Made by a program: the position numbers and the translations under genes. Of a stretch of DNA of 64,000 nucleotides, positions 26,380 to 37,084 are shown piece by piece. The notes beneath the pieces were generated by a model. The model ran no database searches, was not told where the DNA came from, and saw only the letters and a list, made by a program, of their open reading frames with translations. The DNA comes from Vibrio sp. 10N.261.55.A7. GTDB lineage: Bacteria > Pseudomonadota > Gammaproteobacteria > Enterobacterales > Vibrionaceae. The stretch covers positions 1 to 64,000 of the forward strand of contig NZ_MCWZ01000268.1 of the NCBI RefSeq assembly GCF_002877365.1. The letters run 5' to 3'. Each line of letters begins with the position of its first letter. Position 1 is the first letter of the stretch.

Positions 26380-28236
26380 ATGATGGAACGGTTTCGCGAA
26401 GGCGTGAATGGCCCTTTTGTTAAAATAGTCCTTGGGCTAATTATCCTTTCTTTTGTTTTCGCTGGTGTCGGTAGTTATATCGTAGGTGGGAACGCAAATT
26501 CAGCGGCGACAGTTGGTAATGCTGAAATTACTCGTGGTGACTTTGAACAAGCTTACCAAAATGAACGTAATAGAATGCAGGCGCAGCTAGGTGAATACTT
26601 TTCAAGTATGCTCGCTGACCCTGCTTATGTAGAGTCGTTCCGTAAATCTGTTCTAGATAGAATGGTTAACGATCTACTATTGGAGCAGCATGCTGAATCA
26701 CTAGGGCTTCGTGTGAGTGATGCACAAATCAGAACCATGATCTTGGAAATGCCACAGTTTCAAAATGAAGGCAAATTCGACCAAGAAATTTACCAGTCAT
26801 CGCTTCGTCGTGCGGGATTCTCTGCGGAAGGTTTTGTAGCTTACCTTCGTCGTGATCTGATTCGTAATCAACTTCTAAACGCTCTTCAAAGCAGTGACTT
26901 CTCATTGGAAGGCGAAGTTCAAGCGCAAAGTGAACTTGTCATGCAAAGTCGTGAAGTACGTACAGTAACACTGCCTGTCGCTGAAATGGCGGAAGGTATC
27001 GAGCTAACAGACGCTGAGATAGAAACTTTCTATCAGGAAAACTCGGTTCGTTACACTCGACCTGAACAAGTTAAGGTTGGTTATATTGAACTGTCTGCGG
27101 AGCAGCTTAAAGACTCAATTCAAATCTCTGAACAGGATATAAATCAGTATTATCAAGAAAACCTAGATAAGTACTCGACAGATGAGCAACGTAAAGTGAG
27201 CCATATCCTTGTCCAGGGCGACAAAGTAACAGCTGACGCTTTGTTGGCTGAGCTTCAGGCTGGTGCTGATTTTGCGAAACTCGCTGAAGAGCAATCACAA
27301 GACTTTGGTAGTGCTGAAGAAGGTGGCTCTTTAGGTTGGATAGAGCGCGATGTTATGGACCCGCAATTTGAAGAGGCTGCTTTTGGTTTAGTTAACATTG
27401 GCGACCTTTCTGGTGTTGTTCAATCAAACTTTGGTTACCACATCATCAAGCTTGATGACCTTAGAGACTCTGTGGCTCAGCCATTCGATGAAGTGAAAAC
27501 TGAGATAGCAACAGAACTTGCTGAACAAAAAGCGGTTGATGAGTTTTATGAACTTCAGAATGAACTCGAGCGAGTTGCATTTGAATATCCAGACTCTTTA
27601 GACGATGCAGCGGAAGCGGTAGGTCAGCCAATTCAAGTGACAGACTTTATTTCTGCTCAAGATGCTCCTGAGATTTTGAAATCAGCAGCAGTAATGCAAG
27701 CAATCCTTAGCCCTGAAGTGGCAGAAGATGGTTTGAACTCTGAGGCAATTGAAGTCGCCCCTGAACATATTATTGTTGTGCGCGTTGATGATATTCGTGA
27801 TGAGACCGTATTACCTCTTGAAGAAGTAGCAGAAGAGGTAACAACAGCTCTGAAACAAGTTAAAGGTGAGCAGTTAACTCTAGAGTTAGCCGACACAGTA
27901 TTAGAAGGCTTGAACAGCGGTAATGACACTGTTCTAGAAAGCAATAACTTACAGTTTAGTGCCCCTGAAACGATTGACCGTCGTAATCCTTTAGCTGATA
28001 CCGTGTTTGCTATGGCTAAGCCAAGTACTGGTGAATCCGTGTATGGTCAAGCAAAGGACTTTGAAGGCAACATAGTGATAGTGGCGTTAGATAAAGTTTA
28101 TGCCGAAATTGATTCTCAGTATGTATCACAGGTTGACGCTCAGCTTACTCAACTGAATACTCAACAAGATCTTTCTGGGATATTGAGTATTCTTAGAGCG
28201 AATACGGATATTGATTACTACATAGTTTCGCAATAG
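26380..28236 (+). CDS. ppiD: Periplasmic chaperone PpiD, membrane-anchored SurA-like protein
   Basis: A 618-residue protein anchored by an N-terminal membrane segment (about 15-34, VKIVLGLIILSFVFAGVGSYIVGG). A SurA-like N-terminal chaperone region follows, then one parvulin domain (about 270-365) with RKVSHILVQ and GGSLGWIERDVMDPQFEEAAF. It assists proteins emerging from the Sec translocon. E. coli PpiD has no measurable isomerase activity, and the same is likely here. The first of two adjoining ATG codons was used. Confidence 0.93.
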   Translation: MMERFREGVNGPFVKIVLGLIILSFVFAGVGSYIVGGNANSAATVGNAEITRGDFEQAYQNERNRMQAQLGEYFSSMLADPAYVESFRKSVLDRMVNDLLLEQHAESLGLRVSDAQIRTMILEMPQFQNEGKFDQEIYQSSLRRAGFSAEGFVAYLRRDLIRNQLLNALQSSDFSLEGEVQAQSELVMQSREVRTVTLPVAEMAEGIELTDAEIETFYQENSVRYTRPEQVKVGYIELSAEQLKDSIQISEQDINQYYQENLDKYSTDEQRKVSHILVQGDKVTADALLAELQAGADFAKLAEEQSQDFGSAEEGGSLGWIERDVMDPQFEEAAFGLVNIGDLSGVVQSNFGYHIIKLDDLRDSVAQPFDEVKTEIATELAEQKAVDEFYELQNELERVAFEYPDSLDDAAEAVGQPIQVTDFISAQDAPEILKSAAVMQAILSPEVAEDGLNSEAIEVAPEHIIVVRVDDIRDETVLPLEEVAEEVTTALKQVKGEQLTLELADTVLEGLNSGNDTVLESNNLQFSAPETIDRRNPLADTVFAMAKPSTGESVYGQAKDFEGNIVIVALDKVYAEIDSQYVSQVDAQLTQLNTQQDLSGILSILRANTDIDYYIVSQ

Positions 28237-28263
28237 ATATATGATGTAATTGATAATCTAGTT

Positions 28264-28298
28264 AAAACGGGCCGCATTAGCGGCTCGTTTTGTTTTTT
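28264..28298 (+). terminator. Terminator of ppiD
   Basis: AAACGGGCCGC pairs with GCGGCTCGTTT (one G-U) around ATTA, followed by TGTTTTTT. Confidence 0.85.
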
Positions 28299-28367
28299 GG
28301 AGGATAAGAAGACATGAGTAGCTTTCAATCAGTAGGGTGAACTCACTGACAACAAAAGGAGACTACT

Positions 28368-28658
28368 ATGTTCATTAAATCAATTTGTTTAGCTCTACTT
28401 CTCGTGCTATGTCCTATCACTCAAGCTCTCGCATCTAGCTCTGAAAAATATGAAGGTATAGAAATTACCGTTAATATTAACCAGGCGACAGCTGAGGAGT
28501 TAGCCGTACTTTTGACAGGAGTCGGGCTAAAAAAAGCTCAGGCAATCGTTGATTATCGTGAAGAGTTTGGTCAATTCAAAGAGTTGGATGAATTGGTAAA
28601 TGTAAAAGGAATAGGGAACTCTATCTTAGAAAAAAATCGAACAAGACTATTATTATAA
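28368..28658 (+). CDS. ComEA-like secreted helix-hairpin-helix protein
   Basis: A 96-residue protein with a signal peptide (about 1-22, ending in QALA) and two helix-hairpin-helix units typical of ComEA: VNINQATAEELAVLLTGVGLKKAQAIVDYR and FKELDELVNVKGIGNSILEKN. ComEA binds DNA in the periplasm and ratchets it in during natural transformation. This gene stands alone after ppiD, a position known in several gammaproteobacteria. Whether it is the main competence ComEA of this strain cannot be told here. Confidence 0.85.
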   Translation: MFIKSICLALLLVLCPITQALASSSEKYEGIEITVNINQATAEELAVLLTGVGLKKAQAIVDYREEFGQFKELDELVNVKGIGNSILEKNRTRLLL

Positions 28659-28663
28659 ATTCT

Positions 28664-28688
28664 ACGCTTACCTATATTAGGTAAGCGT
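28664..28688. promoter_or_regulatory. Stem-loop after the ComEA-like gene
   Basis: ACGCTTACCTA and TAGGTAAGCGT (11-bp perfect arms, loop TAT), without a clean T-run afterwards. Probable terminator or transcript 3' end. Confidence 0.65.
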
Positions 28689-28814
28689 GACCTCTTTTCT
28701 CTTTCTTTGTTAGAAACACCTAATCTAACTAGCGAAGCCCTTCCAATAGCTTTATAATTTGCCGCGATAATGCCAATGGAATAATTTGGCGCGAATACTA
28801 ACGTGGAGTTAAGC

Positions 28815-29495
28815 ATGCCCCTTGATACAGCAGTCATAACGGTAGATGGACCTAGTGGAGCCGGAAAAGGCACCCTATGTATGTTATTGGCGGAAAAATT
28901 AGGTTTTCAGTTGTTGGATTCCGGTGCTATCTATCGAGTGCTTGCATTAGCCGCTATTCATCATGGTTTAGATACTGAATCAGAAGATGTTCTTGTACCG
29001 CTTGCCACACACTTAGATGTGCAATTTATAGCGGAAGGAGATCTCGTTAAGGTTATTCTTGAAGGTGAGGACGTTTCCCATGAACTTCGTAAAGAAGAGA
29101 CGGGGATGGCTGCCTCTAAAGTCGCTGCACTACCAAGAGTACGAGAAGCGCTATTACGAAGGCAGCGTGCTTTCGCTGAAGGTCATGGTCTAGTTGCTGA
29201 TGGTAGAGATATGGGCACTGTGGTTTTTCCACAAGCGACAGCAAAAATATTCCTCGATGCTAGTGCCCAAGAGAGAGCGAATAGACGCCTTAAACAGTTG
29301 CAAGATAAAGGTTTAGATGTTAAATTTGGCGACCTTTTGAGCGAGATCCAAGAGCGAGATGATCGTGACCGCAACCGTGCTGTTGCTCCGTTACGTCCCG
29401 CAGATGATGCGCTCTTGCTTGATTCTACTTCAATGAATATCGATGAAGTTGTAGAGTCAGCAATGAAGTTTATAGAATCTAAATTGGCAGAGTAG
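28815..29495 (+). CDS. cmk: Cytidylate kinase
   Basis: A 226-residue kinase for CMP and dCMP. It has the P-loop [10 protein letters not shown] near the N-terminus, the CMP-binding region [25 protein letters not shown] and the lid [23 protein letters not shown] at 28815 was chosen because GGAG lies eight bases upstream and the length matches E. coli (227); a GTG at 28803 would add four residues. It precedes rpsA as in E. coli. Confidence 0.96.
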   Translation: MPLDTAVITVDGPSGAGKGTLCMLLAEKLGFQLLDSGAIYRVLALAAIHHGLDTESEDVLVPLATHLDVQFIAEGDLVKVILEGEDVSHELRKEETGMAASKVAALPRVREALLRRQRAFAEGHGLVADGRDMGTVVFPQATAKIFLDASAQERANRRLKQLQDKGLDVKFGDLLSEIQERDDRDRNRAVAPLRPADDALLLDSTSMNIDEVVESAMKFIESKLAE

Positions 29496-29604
29496 TCTAT
29501 ACTCTGTCAACTGAGAACGTTGGTCGCAAGGATGATGACTGGCGAATTTATCAACCCCATGCGGTAGGATACCCATGGACGTTTAATTAATTGAAGATTA
29601 AATA

Positions 29605-31275
29605 ATGACTGAATCTTTTGCTCAACTCTTTGAAGAGTTTCTAAACGAAACTGAATTCCAACAAGGCAGCATCGTTAAAGGTACTGTAGTAGCTATCGAG
29701 AACGGTTTCGTTCTTGTTGACGCTGGCCTTAAGTCTGAATCTGCTATCCCTGCTGAACAGTTCAAGAACGCTGCTGGCGAACTTGAAGTTGAAGTAGGTG
29801 CTGAAGTAGACGTTGCTCTAGACGCTGTTGAAGATGGTTTCGGTGAGACTCAACTTTCTCGCGAGAAAGCTAAGCGTCACGAAGCTTGGATCGTTCTTGA
29901 GAAAGCTTACGAAGAAGCTGAAACTGTTGTTGGTATCATCAACGGTAAAGTTAAAGGCGGTTTCACTGTTGAACTAAACGGTATCCGTGCTTTCCTTCCT
30001 GGCTCTCTTGTAGACGTACGTCCTATCCGTGACACTGCTCACCTAGAACACAAAGAGCTAGAGTTCAAAGTTATTAAACTTGACCAGAAGCGCAACAACG
30101 TTGTTGTTTCTCGCCGTGCTGTTATCGAATCTGAGAACAGTGTTGAGCGTGATGAGCTTCTTGAAACTCTACAAGAAGGCAGCGAAGTTAAAGGTATCGT
30201 TAAGAACCTTACTGACTACGGTGCATTCGTTGATCTTGGCGGTGTTGACGGTCTACTACATATCACAGATATGGCGTGGAAACGTGTTAAGCACCCATCA
30301 GAGATCGTTAACGTAGGTGACGAGATCCAAGTTAAAGTTCTTAAGTTTGACCGTGAGCGCACTCGTGTGTCACTAGGTCTTAAGCAACTTGGCGAAGATC
30401 CATGGGTAGCAATCGCTAAGCGTTACCCAGAAGGTCACAAGCTTTCTGGTCGTGTTACTAACCTAACTGACTACGGCTGCTTCGTTGAAATCGAAGAAGG
30501 CGTTGAAGGTCTAGTACACGTTTCTGAAATGGATTGGACTAACAAGAACATCCACCCTTCTAAAGTTGTTAATGTAGGCGACGAAGTTGAGGTTATGGTT
30601 CTTGAGATTGACGAAGAACGTCGTCGTATCTCTCTAGGTCTGAAACAGTGTAAAGCTAACCCATGGCAGTCATTCGCTGAAGCGCAAGCTAAAGGCGATA
30701 AAGTTACTGGTAAGATCAAGTCTATTACAGACTTCGGTATCTTCATCGGTCTTGACGGCGGCATCGATGGTCTAGTTCACCTATCTGATATTTCTTGGAA
30801 CGCAACTGGCGAAGACGCTGTTCGCGAATACAAGAAAGGCGACGAAATCTCTGCTGTAGTTCTAGCAGTAGACGCAGAGCGTGAGCGTATTTCTCTTGGC
30901 GTTAAGCAAATGGAAAACGACCCGTTCAATGCATACGTTGCTGATACTAAGAAAGGTACTCTAGTAACTGGTACAGTTACTGCAGTTGACGCTAAAGGCG
31001 CTACTGTTGAGCTTGTAGATGGCGTAGAAGGTTACATCCGCGCTTCTGAAGTTTCACGTGACCGTATCGAAGATGCTTCTCTAATCCTAAGCGTTGGTGA
31101 CAGCGTTGAAACTAAGTTCACTGGTGTAGACCGTAAGAACCGCGTAATCAACCTATCTATCAAAGCTAAAGATGAAGCTGAAGAGCAAGAAGCAATGGCT
31201 TCACTGAACAAGTCTGAAGACGGCGGGTTTGGTAATGCTATGGCTGACGCATTCAAAGCTGCGAAAGGCGAATAA
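29605..31275 (+). CDS. rpsA: 30S ribosomal protein S1
   Basis: A 556-residue RNA-binding protein with six S1 repeats; the later ones carry the pattern [20 protein letters not shown] (third) and [20 protein letters not shown] (fourth). It binds mRNA leaders on the small subunit. Codon use is strongly biased (CGT for Arg, GGT/GGC for Gly), as expected of high expression. No strong SD precedes the ATG, which is normal for rpsA because its leader folds for autoregulation. Confidence 0.98.
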   Translation: MTESFAQLFEEFLNETEFQQGSIVKGTVVAIENGFVLVDAGLKSESAIPAEQFKNAAGELEVEVGAEVDVALDAVEDGFGETQLSREKAKRHEAWIVLEKAYEEAETVVGIINGKVKGGFTVELNGIRAFLPGSLVDVRPIRDTAHLEHKELEFKVIKLDQKRNNVVVSRRAVIESENSVERDELLETLQEGSEVKGIVKNLTDYGAFVDLGGVDGLLHITDMAWKRVKHPSEIVNVGDEIQVKVLKFDRERTRVSLGLKQLGEDPWVAIAKRYPEGHKLSGRVTNLTDYGCFVEIEEGVEGLVHVSEMDWTNKNIHPSKVVNVGDEVEVMVLEIDEERRRISLGLKQCKANPWQSFAEAQAKGDKVTGKIKSITDFGIFIGLDGGIDGLVHLSDISWNATGEDAVREYKKGDEISAVVLAVDAERERISLGVKQMENDPFNAYVADTKKGTLVTGTVTAVDAKGATVELVDGVEGYIRASEVSRDRIEDASLILSVGDSVETKFTGVDRKNRVINLSIKAKDEAEEQEAMASLNKSEDGGFGNAMADAFKAAKGE

Positions 31276-31312
31276 TAGCATCTCGTTAAGAGAATATTAG
31301 CTATTAGATAAG

Positions 31313-31340
31313 AAAGGAGCCTAAAGGCTCCTTTTTTTTT
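31313..31340 (+). terminator. Terminator of rpsA
   Basis: AAAGGAGCC and GGCTCCTTT around TAAA, continuing into a run of T. Confidence 0.92.
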
Positions 31341-31397
31341 TGCTAAATTTCTCGATAGGTCTATAATTTCTAAAAAGAAAAGTGAACGAGGAAAACT

Positions 31398-31679
31398 ATG
31401 ACTAAGTCTGAATTGATTGAAAGACTCTGTTCTGAGCAAACACACTTGTCTGCGAAAGAAATAGAAGATGCTGTTAAAGATATATTAGAGCATATGGCTA
31501 CGACTCTTGAGAACGGAGATCGAATTGAGATCCGTGGCTTTGGTAGCTTTTCGTTGCACTTCCGTGAGCCACGTGTAGGTCGTAACCCTAAAACTGGCGA
31601 TAAAGTGGAGTTAGAAGGTAAATATGTTCCTCACTTCAAGCCTGGTAAAGAGCTACGCGAGCGAGTTAACATATCTTAA
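31398..31679 (+). CDS. ihfB: Integration host factor beta subunit
   Basis: A 93-residue DNA-bending protein of the HU/IHF family. The beta-specific features are [22 protein letters not shown] and the C-terminal [16 protein letters not shown]. With IhfA it makes sharp bends, including at sigma-54 promoters such as that of dctPQM. It lies behind rpsA as in E. coli. Confidence 0.97.
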   Translation: MTKSELIERLCSEQTHLSAKEIEDAVKDILEHMATTLENGDRIEIRGFGSFSLHFREPRVGRNPKTGDKVELEGKYVPHFKPGKELRERVNIS

Positions 31680-31703
31680 TCAGCAAATTAGATGTTTGTT
31701 AAG

Positions 31704-31740
31704 AAACGGCTAACACTGATGTTCGCCGTTTTTTTTTTAC
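31704..31740 (+). terminator. Terminator of ihfB
   Basis: AACGGC and GCCGTT close a stem with inner pairing AACA/TGTT, followed by nine T. Confidence 0.85.
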
Positions 31741-31824
31741 AAAATAATATGAAGAATAGACATGGTTTGTAAGGTTGTTTTCCTGCATAATCGTACCTGC
31801 TATAAATATTGAGGGTAACAGATT

Positions 31825-32100
31825 ATGAAAATTCTAAAAATCGTTGTAGTTCTTGCACTCTTTCTTATTGCTTTAGCTTTAGGATCTCAAAACCAAGCGG
31901 TAGTGACCTTTAATTATTTGTTGGCACAAGGCGACTTTCACTTATCTACATTGTTAGGTGGCGTTTTTGTAGCGGGTTTTGCTTTAGCTTGGATAATTTT
32001 TGGCAGCCTTCATTTTAAGTCACAACTTCAAGTTAGAAAACTGACGAAGAAACTGAAGAAAGTGACGGTTGATACAGTCCCAGTTCAGCCAAAAGCCTAG
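31825..32100 (+). CDS. lapA: Lipopolysaccharide assembly protein A
   Basis: A 91-residue inner-membrane protein with two hydrophobic helices (about 4-20 and 44-67) and a basic C-terminus ([10 protein letters not shown]). The DUF1049 pattern SQNQAVVTFNYLLAQGDFHLSTLL fits LapA/YciS. It acts with LapB in the control of LPS synthesis. GAGGG precedes the ATG; lapB starts 19 bases downstream. Confidence 0.92.
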   Translation: MKILKIVVVLALFLIALALGSQNQAVVTFNYLLAQGDFHLSTLLGGVFVAGFALAWIIFGSLHFKSQLQVRKLTKKLKKVTVDTVPVQPKA

Positions 32101-32119
32101 ACACGGTAGACTCCTTTAG

Positions 32120-33289
32120 ATGTTAGAGATACTTTTCTTGTTATTACCAATTGCAGCTGCCTACGGGTGGTATATGGGTAATCGCAGTGCGCAGCAAGAC
32201 AAGCAGAAACAGTCAAACCAAATATCTCGTCAATACGTTACAGGTCTTAACCTACTTCTTTCTGATCAATCGGACAAAGCGGTTGATCACTTCATCGAAC
32301 TACTCCAAGTTGATGACAACACGATAGATACCCATTTAGCCTTAGGAAACCTCTTCCGTTCCAGAGGTGAGGTTGATCGTGCAATTCGCATTCATCAGAA
32401 CTTAATATCTCGTTCTGGATTGACGATAGATCAAAAAAATATAGCGCTTCAGCAGCTTGCGAAAGACTACATGGTATCTGGTTTCTTGGATCGAGCGGAA
32501 AAGATATTTGAACAACTGATTGAAGAGCCTGACCATCGAGAAGCTGCACTACAGCAACTTGTTTCTATTTACCAACAGACGAGAGAATGGGCGAAAGCGA
32601 TTCATTTAGCTGGTCTTTTGGTGAAACTCGGCAAACCTAGAATTAGCTCAACTATTGCGCACTATTGGTGTGAACTTGCGATTCAGGAAAAGCAAGACGG
32701 GAATGTGAGCAAGTCAATTCAATACTATCAAAGGGCATTGAGCGAAGATGCTAATTGTGTTCGGGCAAGTATTCTCCTTGGTAAACAGTATTTAGAATCT
32801 GAAGATTACCAGTTAACAGTTGAGCACCTAGAAAATGTCCTTGAACAAGACAGTGATTTTATTGGAGAGGTGTTGCCAATCTTAGCGGATTGCTACTATC
32901 ACCTTGGTAATGAACATGGTTTGGTTGAGTTCCTAAGGCGATGTATTTCCCAGAAAGCGGGTGTATCAGCTGAATTGATGCTCGCACAATTAGTGGCTAA
33001 ACACGAAGGTACGGCATCAGCTCAAGAATTACTTACACGCCAGTTGGTAAAGAACCCAACGATGAAGGGTTTTTATCGATTGATGGACTACCATTTAGCG
33101 AATGCTGAAGAAGGGAGTGCTAAGGAGAGCTTGAGTACCCTGCAAAAGTTAGTGGGTGAACAACTGAAACTCAAGCCTCATTACCGTTGCCGTAAGTGCG
33201 GTTTTTCCACACATTCTATGCATTGGCATTGTCCATCCTGTAAGGGGTGGGGTGTGATTAAGCCTATTAGAGGGCTAGACGGCGAATAA
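32120..33289 (+). CDS. lapB: Lipopolysaccharide assembly protein B
   Basis: A 389-residue protein with an N-terminal membrane anchor (about 1-18), a series of TPR helices through about residue 340, and a C-terminal rubredoxin-type metal site CRKCGFSTHSMHWHCPSC. In E. coli, LapB/YciM recruits LpxC to FtsH and so limits lipid A synthesis. Length equals that of E. coli (389). Confidence 0.95.
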   Translation: MLEILFLLLPIAAAYGWYMGNRSAQQDKQKQSNQISRQYVTGLNLLLSDQSDKAVDHFIELLQVDDNTIDTHLALGNLFRSRGEVDRAIRIHQNLISRSGLTIDQKNIALQQLAKDYMVSGFLDRAEKIFEQLIEEPDHREAALQQLVSIYQQTREWAKAIHLAGLLVKLGKPRISSTIAHYWCELAIQEKQDGNVSKSIQYYQRALSEDANCVRASILLGKQYLESEDYQLTVEHLENVLEQDSDFIGEVLPILADCYYHLGNEHGLVEFLRRCISQKAGVSAELMLAQLVAKHEGTASAQELLTRQLVKNPTMKGFYRLMDYHLANAEEGSAKESLSTLQKLVGEQLKLKPHYRCRKCGFSTHSMHWHCPSCKGWGVIKPIRGLDGE

Positions 33290-33316
33290 GCTAGTTTTAG
33301 ATAAAAAAATAGATAC

Positions 33317-33344
33317 AATAGCCTCGCAAATTAGCGAGGCTATT
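33317..33344. promoter_or_regulatory. Stem-loop after lapB
   Basis: AATAGCCTCGC (33317-33327) and GCGAGGCTATT (33334-33344) form a perfect 11-bp stem. T-richness after it is poor (TGAATC), so it may be a weak terminator or a processing hairpin before pyrF. Confidence 0.6.
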
Positions 33345-33401
33345 TGAATCTAAAGACTGTGATTTGTTATTTAGTTAATCTATCAATACTGAGGAAAAAA
33401 C

Positions 33402-34097
33402 ATGACCGACCAGAAAGTGATCGTTGCACTAGATTATGACAAGCAAGTAGATGCTTTGGCATTTGTCGATAGAATCGACCCTAGCTCTTGTCGTCTTAAA
33501 GTGGGTAAGGAGATGTTCACTTTGTTCGGACCGGATTTTGTGAAAGAGCTTCATAAGCGCGGGTTTTCAGTATTTCTAGACCTAAAGTTTCATGATATTC
33601 CCAATACATGCTCAAAGGCAGTTAGGGCTGCGGCTGAGCTTGGTGTGTGGATGGTAAATGTCCACGCTAGCGGAGGGGAGCGTATGATGACTGCCTCTCG
33701 CGAAATCTTGGAACCCTATGGTAAAGACAGACCATTACTCATCGGTGTTACGGTTTTAACCAGTATGGAGCAGAGCGATCTAGCTGGAATTGGTCTTGAC
33801 TTAGAGCCCCAAAAGCAAGTCATTCGTTTAGCGTCATTGACAAAAAATGCAGGCTTGGATGGTGTGGTATGCTCTGCACAAGAGGCTTCGATGCTGAAAG
33901 GGGATCTCGGTCAGGAATTCAAGCTTGTTACTCCAGGGATCCGACCTGTCGGCGCTTCTGTTGGTGACCAAAAACGCATTATGACACCAGTAGACGCTAT
34001 ACAAGCAGGATCAGATTACTTGGTGATTGGTCGCCCTATCACACAAGCTGCTGACCCTACGTTAGTATTGGCTGAAATTAATAACTCTCTCGCTTAA
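33402..34097 (+). CDS. pyrF: Orotidine 5'-phosphate decarboxylase
   Basis: A 231-residue enzyme for the last step of UMP synthesis. It has [14 protein letters not shown], the catalytic segment [13 protein letters not shown] and the phosphate-binding VTPGIRP and [10 protein letters not shown]. It lies behind lapB as in E. coli. GAGGAAAAAAC precedes the ATG. Confidence 0.97.
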   Translation: MTDQKVIVALDYDKQVDALAFVDRIDPSSCRLKVGKEMFTLFGPDFVKELHKRGFSVFLDLKFHDIPNTCSKAVRAAAELGVWMVNVHASGGERMMTASREILEPYGKDRPLLIGVTVLTSMEQSDLAGIGLDLEPQKQVIRLASLTKNAGLDGVVCSAQEASMLKGDLGQEFKLVTPGIRPVGASVGDQKRIMTPVDAIQAGSDYLVIGRPITQAADPTLVLAEINNSLA

Positions 34098-34118
34098 GAT
34101 TAGCCTCAATACGGTTTC

Positions 34119-34147
34119 AAAAGGTCAGCAATACTGCTGACCTTTTT
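34119..34147. terminator. Bidirectional terminator between pyrF and miaE
   Basis: AAAAGGTCAGCA and TGCTGACCTTTTT around ATAC; U-tract on both strands between the convergent genes. Confidence 0.9.
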
Positions 34148-34152
34148 CTATT

Positions 34153-34911
34153 CTATGCAGGAGTGCCGCTGTGGAACTTGAAATCGGTATCTTTTGTAAG
34201 GATAAGATCTGCTTCTATTCCGCCAAAATACGAAATTCGTTTTGTGATGTCTTCGCCAGCAATATTTCGAGCCAGAGTTAAATAATCTTTGTAATGCCTT
34301 GCTTCTGAACGAAGAAGCGAGACATAAAAACTCTCCATTTTACTATCAAGGTGAGGAGCAAGCAGAGCAAAACGCTCGCAGGAACGCGCTTCAATGTACG
34401 CACCTATAATTAATTTATCGACGAGGGTTTGAGGTTCGTGAGTTGCCGCCTTACTTAGCATACCCTTAGCGTAGCGGCTTGCAGGAATCGGCTTATACTC
34501 TATTCCTCTGTCTGTCATGATTTCTAGGACTTGATAAAAGTGATGAAGCTCTTCCTTAATAAGTAATACCATCTTATCGATAAGATCTTGATTATATTCA
34601 GAGTCATCTCTTGGCGTGAGATTTTTGCTAATCTGACTTTTTCCTTTTAGAGTTTCAATTGTTCCTTGCTTCTTATAAGCAAATGCTTCAAACGGCTTAA
34701 ACCATTCTAAAAGGAGATCCGCACTATCTTTATCCACAGCGTACTTTCTCAGAAGGTACATAGCTGACTGGCCTGCCTTTAACTCACACAATAAATGGTC
34801 AATGAGGATATTACTCAAGTTTTCGGGGCGCTTGGCCTGTTCTATCCATTCTGAAGGGGTTGGGCAGTGTAAAAAATCAAGTATTGGTGTAAGAAGGTTC
34901 TGGGTATTCAT
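34153..34911 (-). CDS. miaE: tRNA-(ms2io6A37) hydroxylase
   Basis: A 252-residue diiron monooxygenase that hydroxylates 2-methylthio-N6-isopentenyladenosine at position 37 of tRNAs. The iron ligands are in the helices KEELHHFYQVLE, AYIEARSCERFALL and LRSEARHYKDYL. ATG at 34911 is preferred over an upstream GTG (34938) that lacks a ribosome binding site and would add nine residues. A terminator separates it from the preceding gene on the same strand. Confidence 0.92.
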   Translation of the reverse strand: MNTQNLLTPILDFLHCPTPSEWIEQAKRPENLSNILIDHLLCELKAGQSAMYLLRKYAVDKDSADLLLEWFKPFEAFAYKKQGTIETLKGKSQISKNLTPRDDSEYNQDLIDKMVLLIKEELHHFYQVLEIMTDRGIEYKPIPASRYAKGMLSKAATHEPQTLVDKLIIGAYIEARSCERFALLAPHLDSKMESFYVSLLRSEARHYKDYLTLARNIAGEDITKRISYFGGIEADLILTKDTDFKFHSGTPA

Positions 34912-34943
34912 AAGTGTCTTGTTAAATATCTGTATCACTAAAA

Positions 34944-34971
34944 TAAAAAAAGGCCGCTTAAGAGCGGCCTT
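34944..34971 (-). terminator. Terminator of the minus-strand gene at 34987
   Basis: On the minus strand AAGGCCGCT pairs with AGCGGCCTT around a 4-base loop, followed by seven T. Confidence 0.88.
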
Positions 34972-34986
34972 CGTGTTATGAGGGTA

Positions 34987-35751
34987 TTACCACTTTTTCT
35001 TTTCGCCAAAGAGTGCATCCATATCGTCTTCTTTCTCTTTCTCTTCGATATGTTGCAGATCTTCTGCACTTTTGTTTTGGCGTTTCAGCTCAAGTTCATC
35101 GAACATGGTTTGTAGCTTTTCGCGAGCTTGGTTTGAATACGCATCATTTTTGGAACTGAGCGCATCGATACCTTTTTTAAGTAACTGTATAGCCGTTCCT
35201 GGTTGACCACGTACAATAGCGTCATTGGCTCGCTTGATGACATTTTCTATATTAATGCGGATCTGGATAGACTCTAGTCGAGCATTTTCAGCGACATAAG
35301 CCTGGGTTTCAAAGCGCCCTTTATTGTGTTCGCTGCGAATGGTGTCACGAAGTCTCTTAACGAGCTTAAGCATTACGATAGCTTGCTTATCGCTATTGGG
35401 TACTTTAAAGCTAGTGCTATCTCCGCCTTGGTAGTTATCTCTAAGTTGAGCGATCTGTTGCTTCATGTTTTCAATTCTTTGAGCCAGTTGCTTATTCTTT
35501 GGGTCTAGCTCAAACATGTTACTCAGGGCATCGAGGATTCGATTGTTTAGGCAGACAAGCAACTCTTTACTGAAAGGCATGTGATGCGCATTGCCAATAA
35601 GATCTTCCGTAGCATCAATAATGGCGATGTAGCGTGAAGACTCTTGTTTTTTCGCTGTCTCTACCTTTACTTTGTATTGCAGCATGATGTTGTAACCAAG
35701 TACCAACACTAACAAGATAGCGACTAGAGCAATAATTAATCCAATATTCAT
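34987..35751 (-). CDS. Membrane-anchored coiled-coil protein of unknown function
   Basis: A 254-residue protein not assigned to a family. One N-terminal membrane helix (MNIGLIIALVAILLVLVLGYNIML) is followed by a long charged, mostly helical cytoplasmic part. That part includes EARLESIQIRINIENVIKRANDAI, a TPR-like helix pair (GQPGTAIQLLKKGIDALSSKNDAYS) and an acidic, lysine-rich tail ending DALFGEKKKW. ATG at 35751 is used; a TTG nine bases earlier is possible. It is a monocistronic gene divergent from cysB with its own terminator. It has no signal peptide cleavage site. Confidence 0.75.
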   Translation of the reverse strand: MNIGLIIALVAILLVLVLGYNIMLQYKVKVETAKKQESSRYIAIIDATEDLIGNAHHMPFSKELLVCLNNRILDALSNMFELDPKNKQLAQRIENMKQQIAQLRDNYQGGDSTSFKVPNSDKQAIVMLKLVKRLRDTIRSEHNKGRFETQAYVAENARLESIQIRINIENVIKRANDAIVRGQPGTAIQLLKKGIDALSSKNDAYSNQAREKLQTMFDELELKRQNKSAEDLQHIEEKEKEDDMDALFGEKKKW

Positions 35752-37030
<1,279 letters not shown>

Positions 37031-37084
37031 GCGCTTTCTAATTTAAAAGCTTCCCCTTACACTACTCAAACGTTAGGGGGAGCT

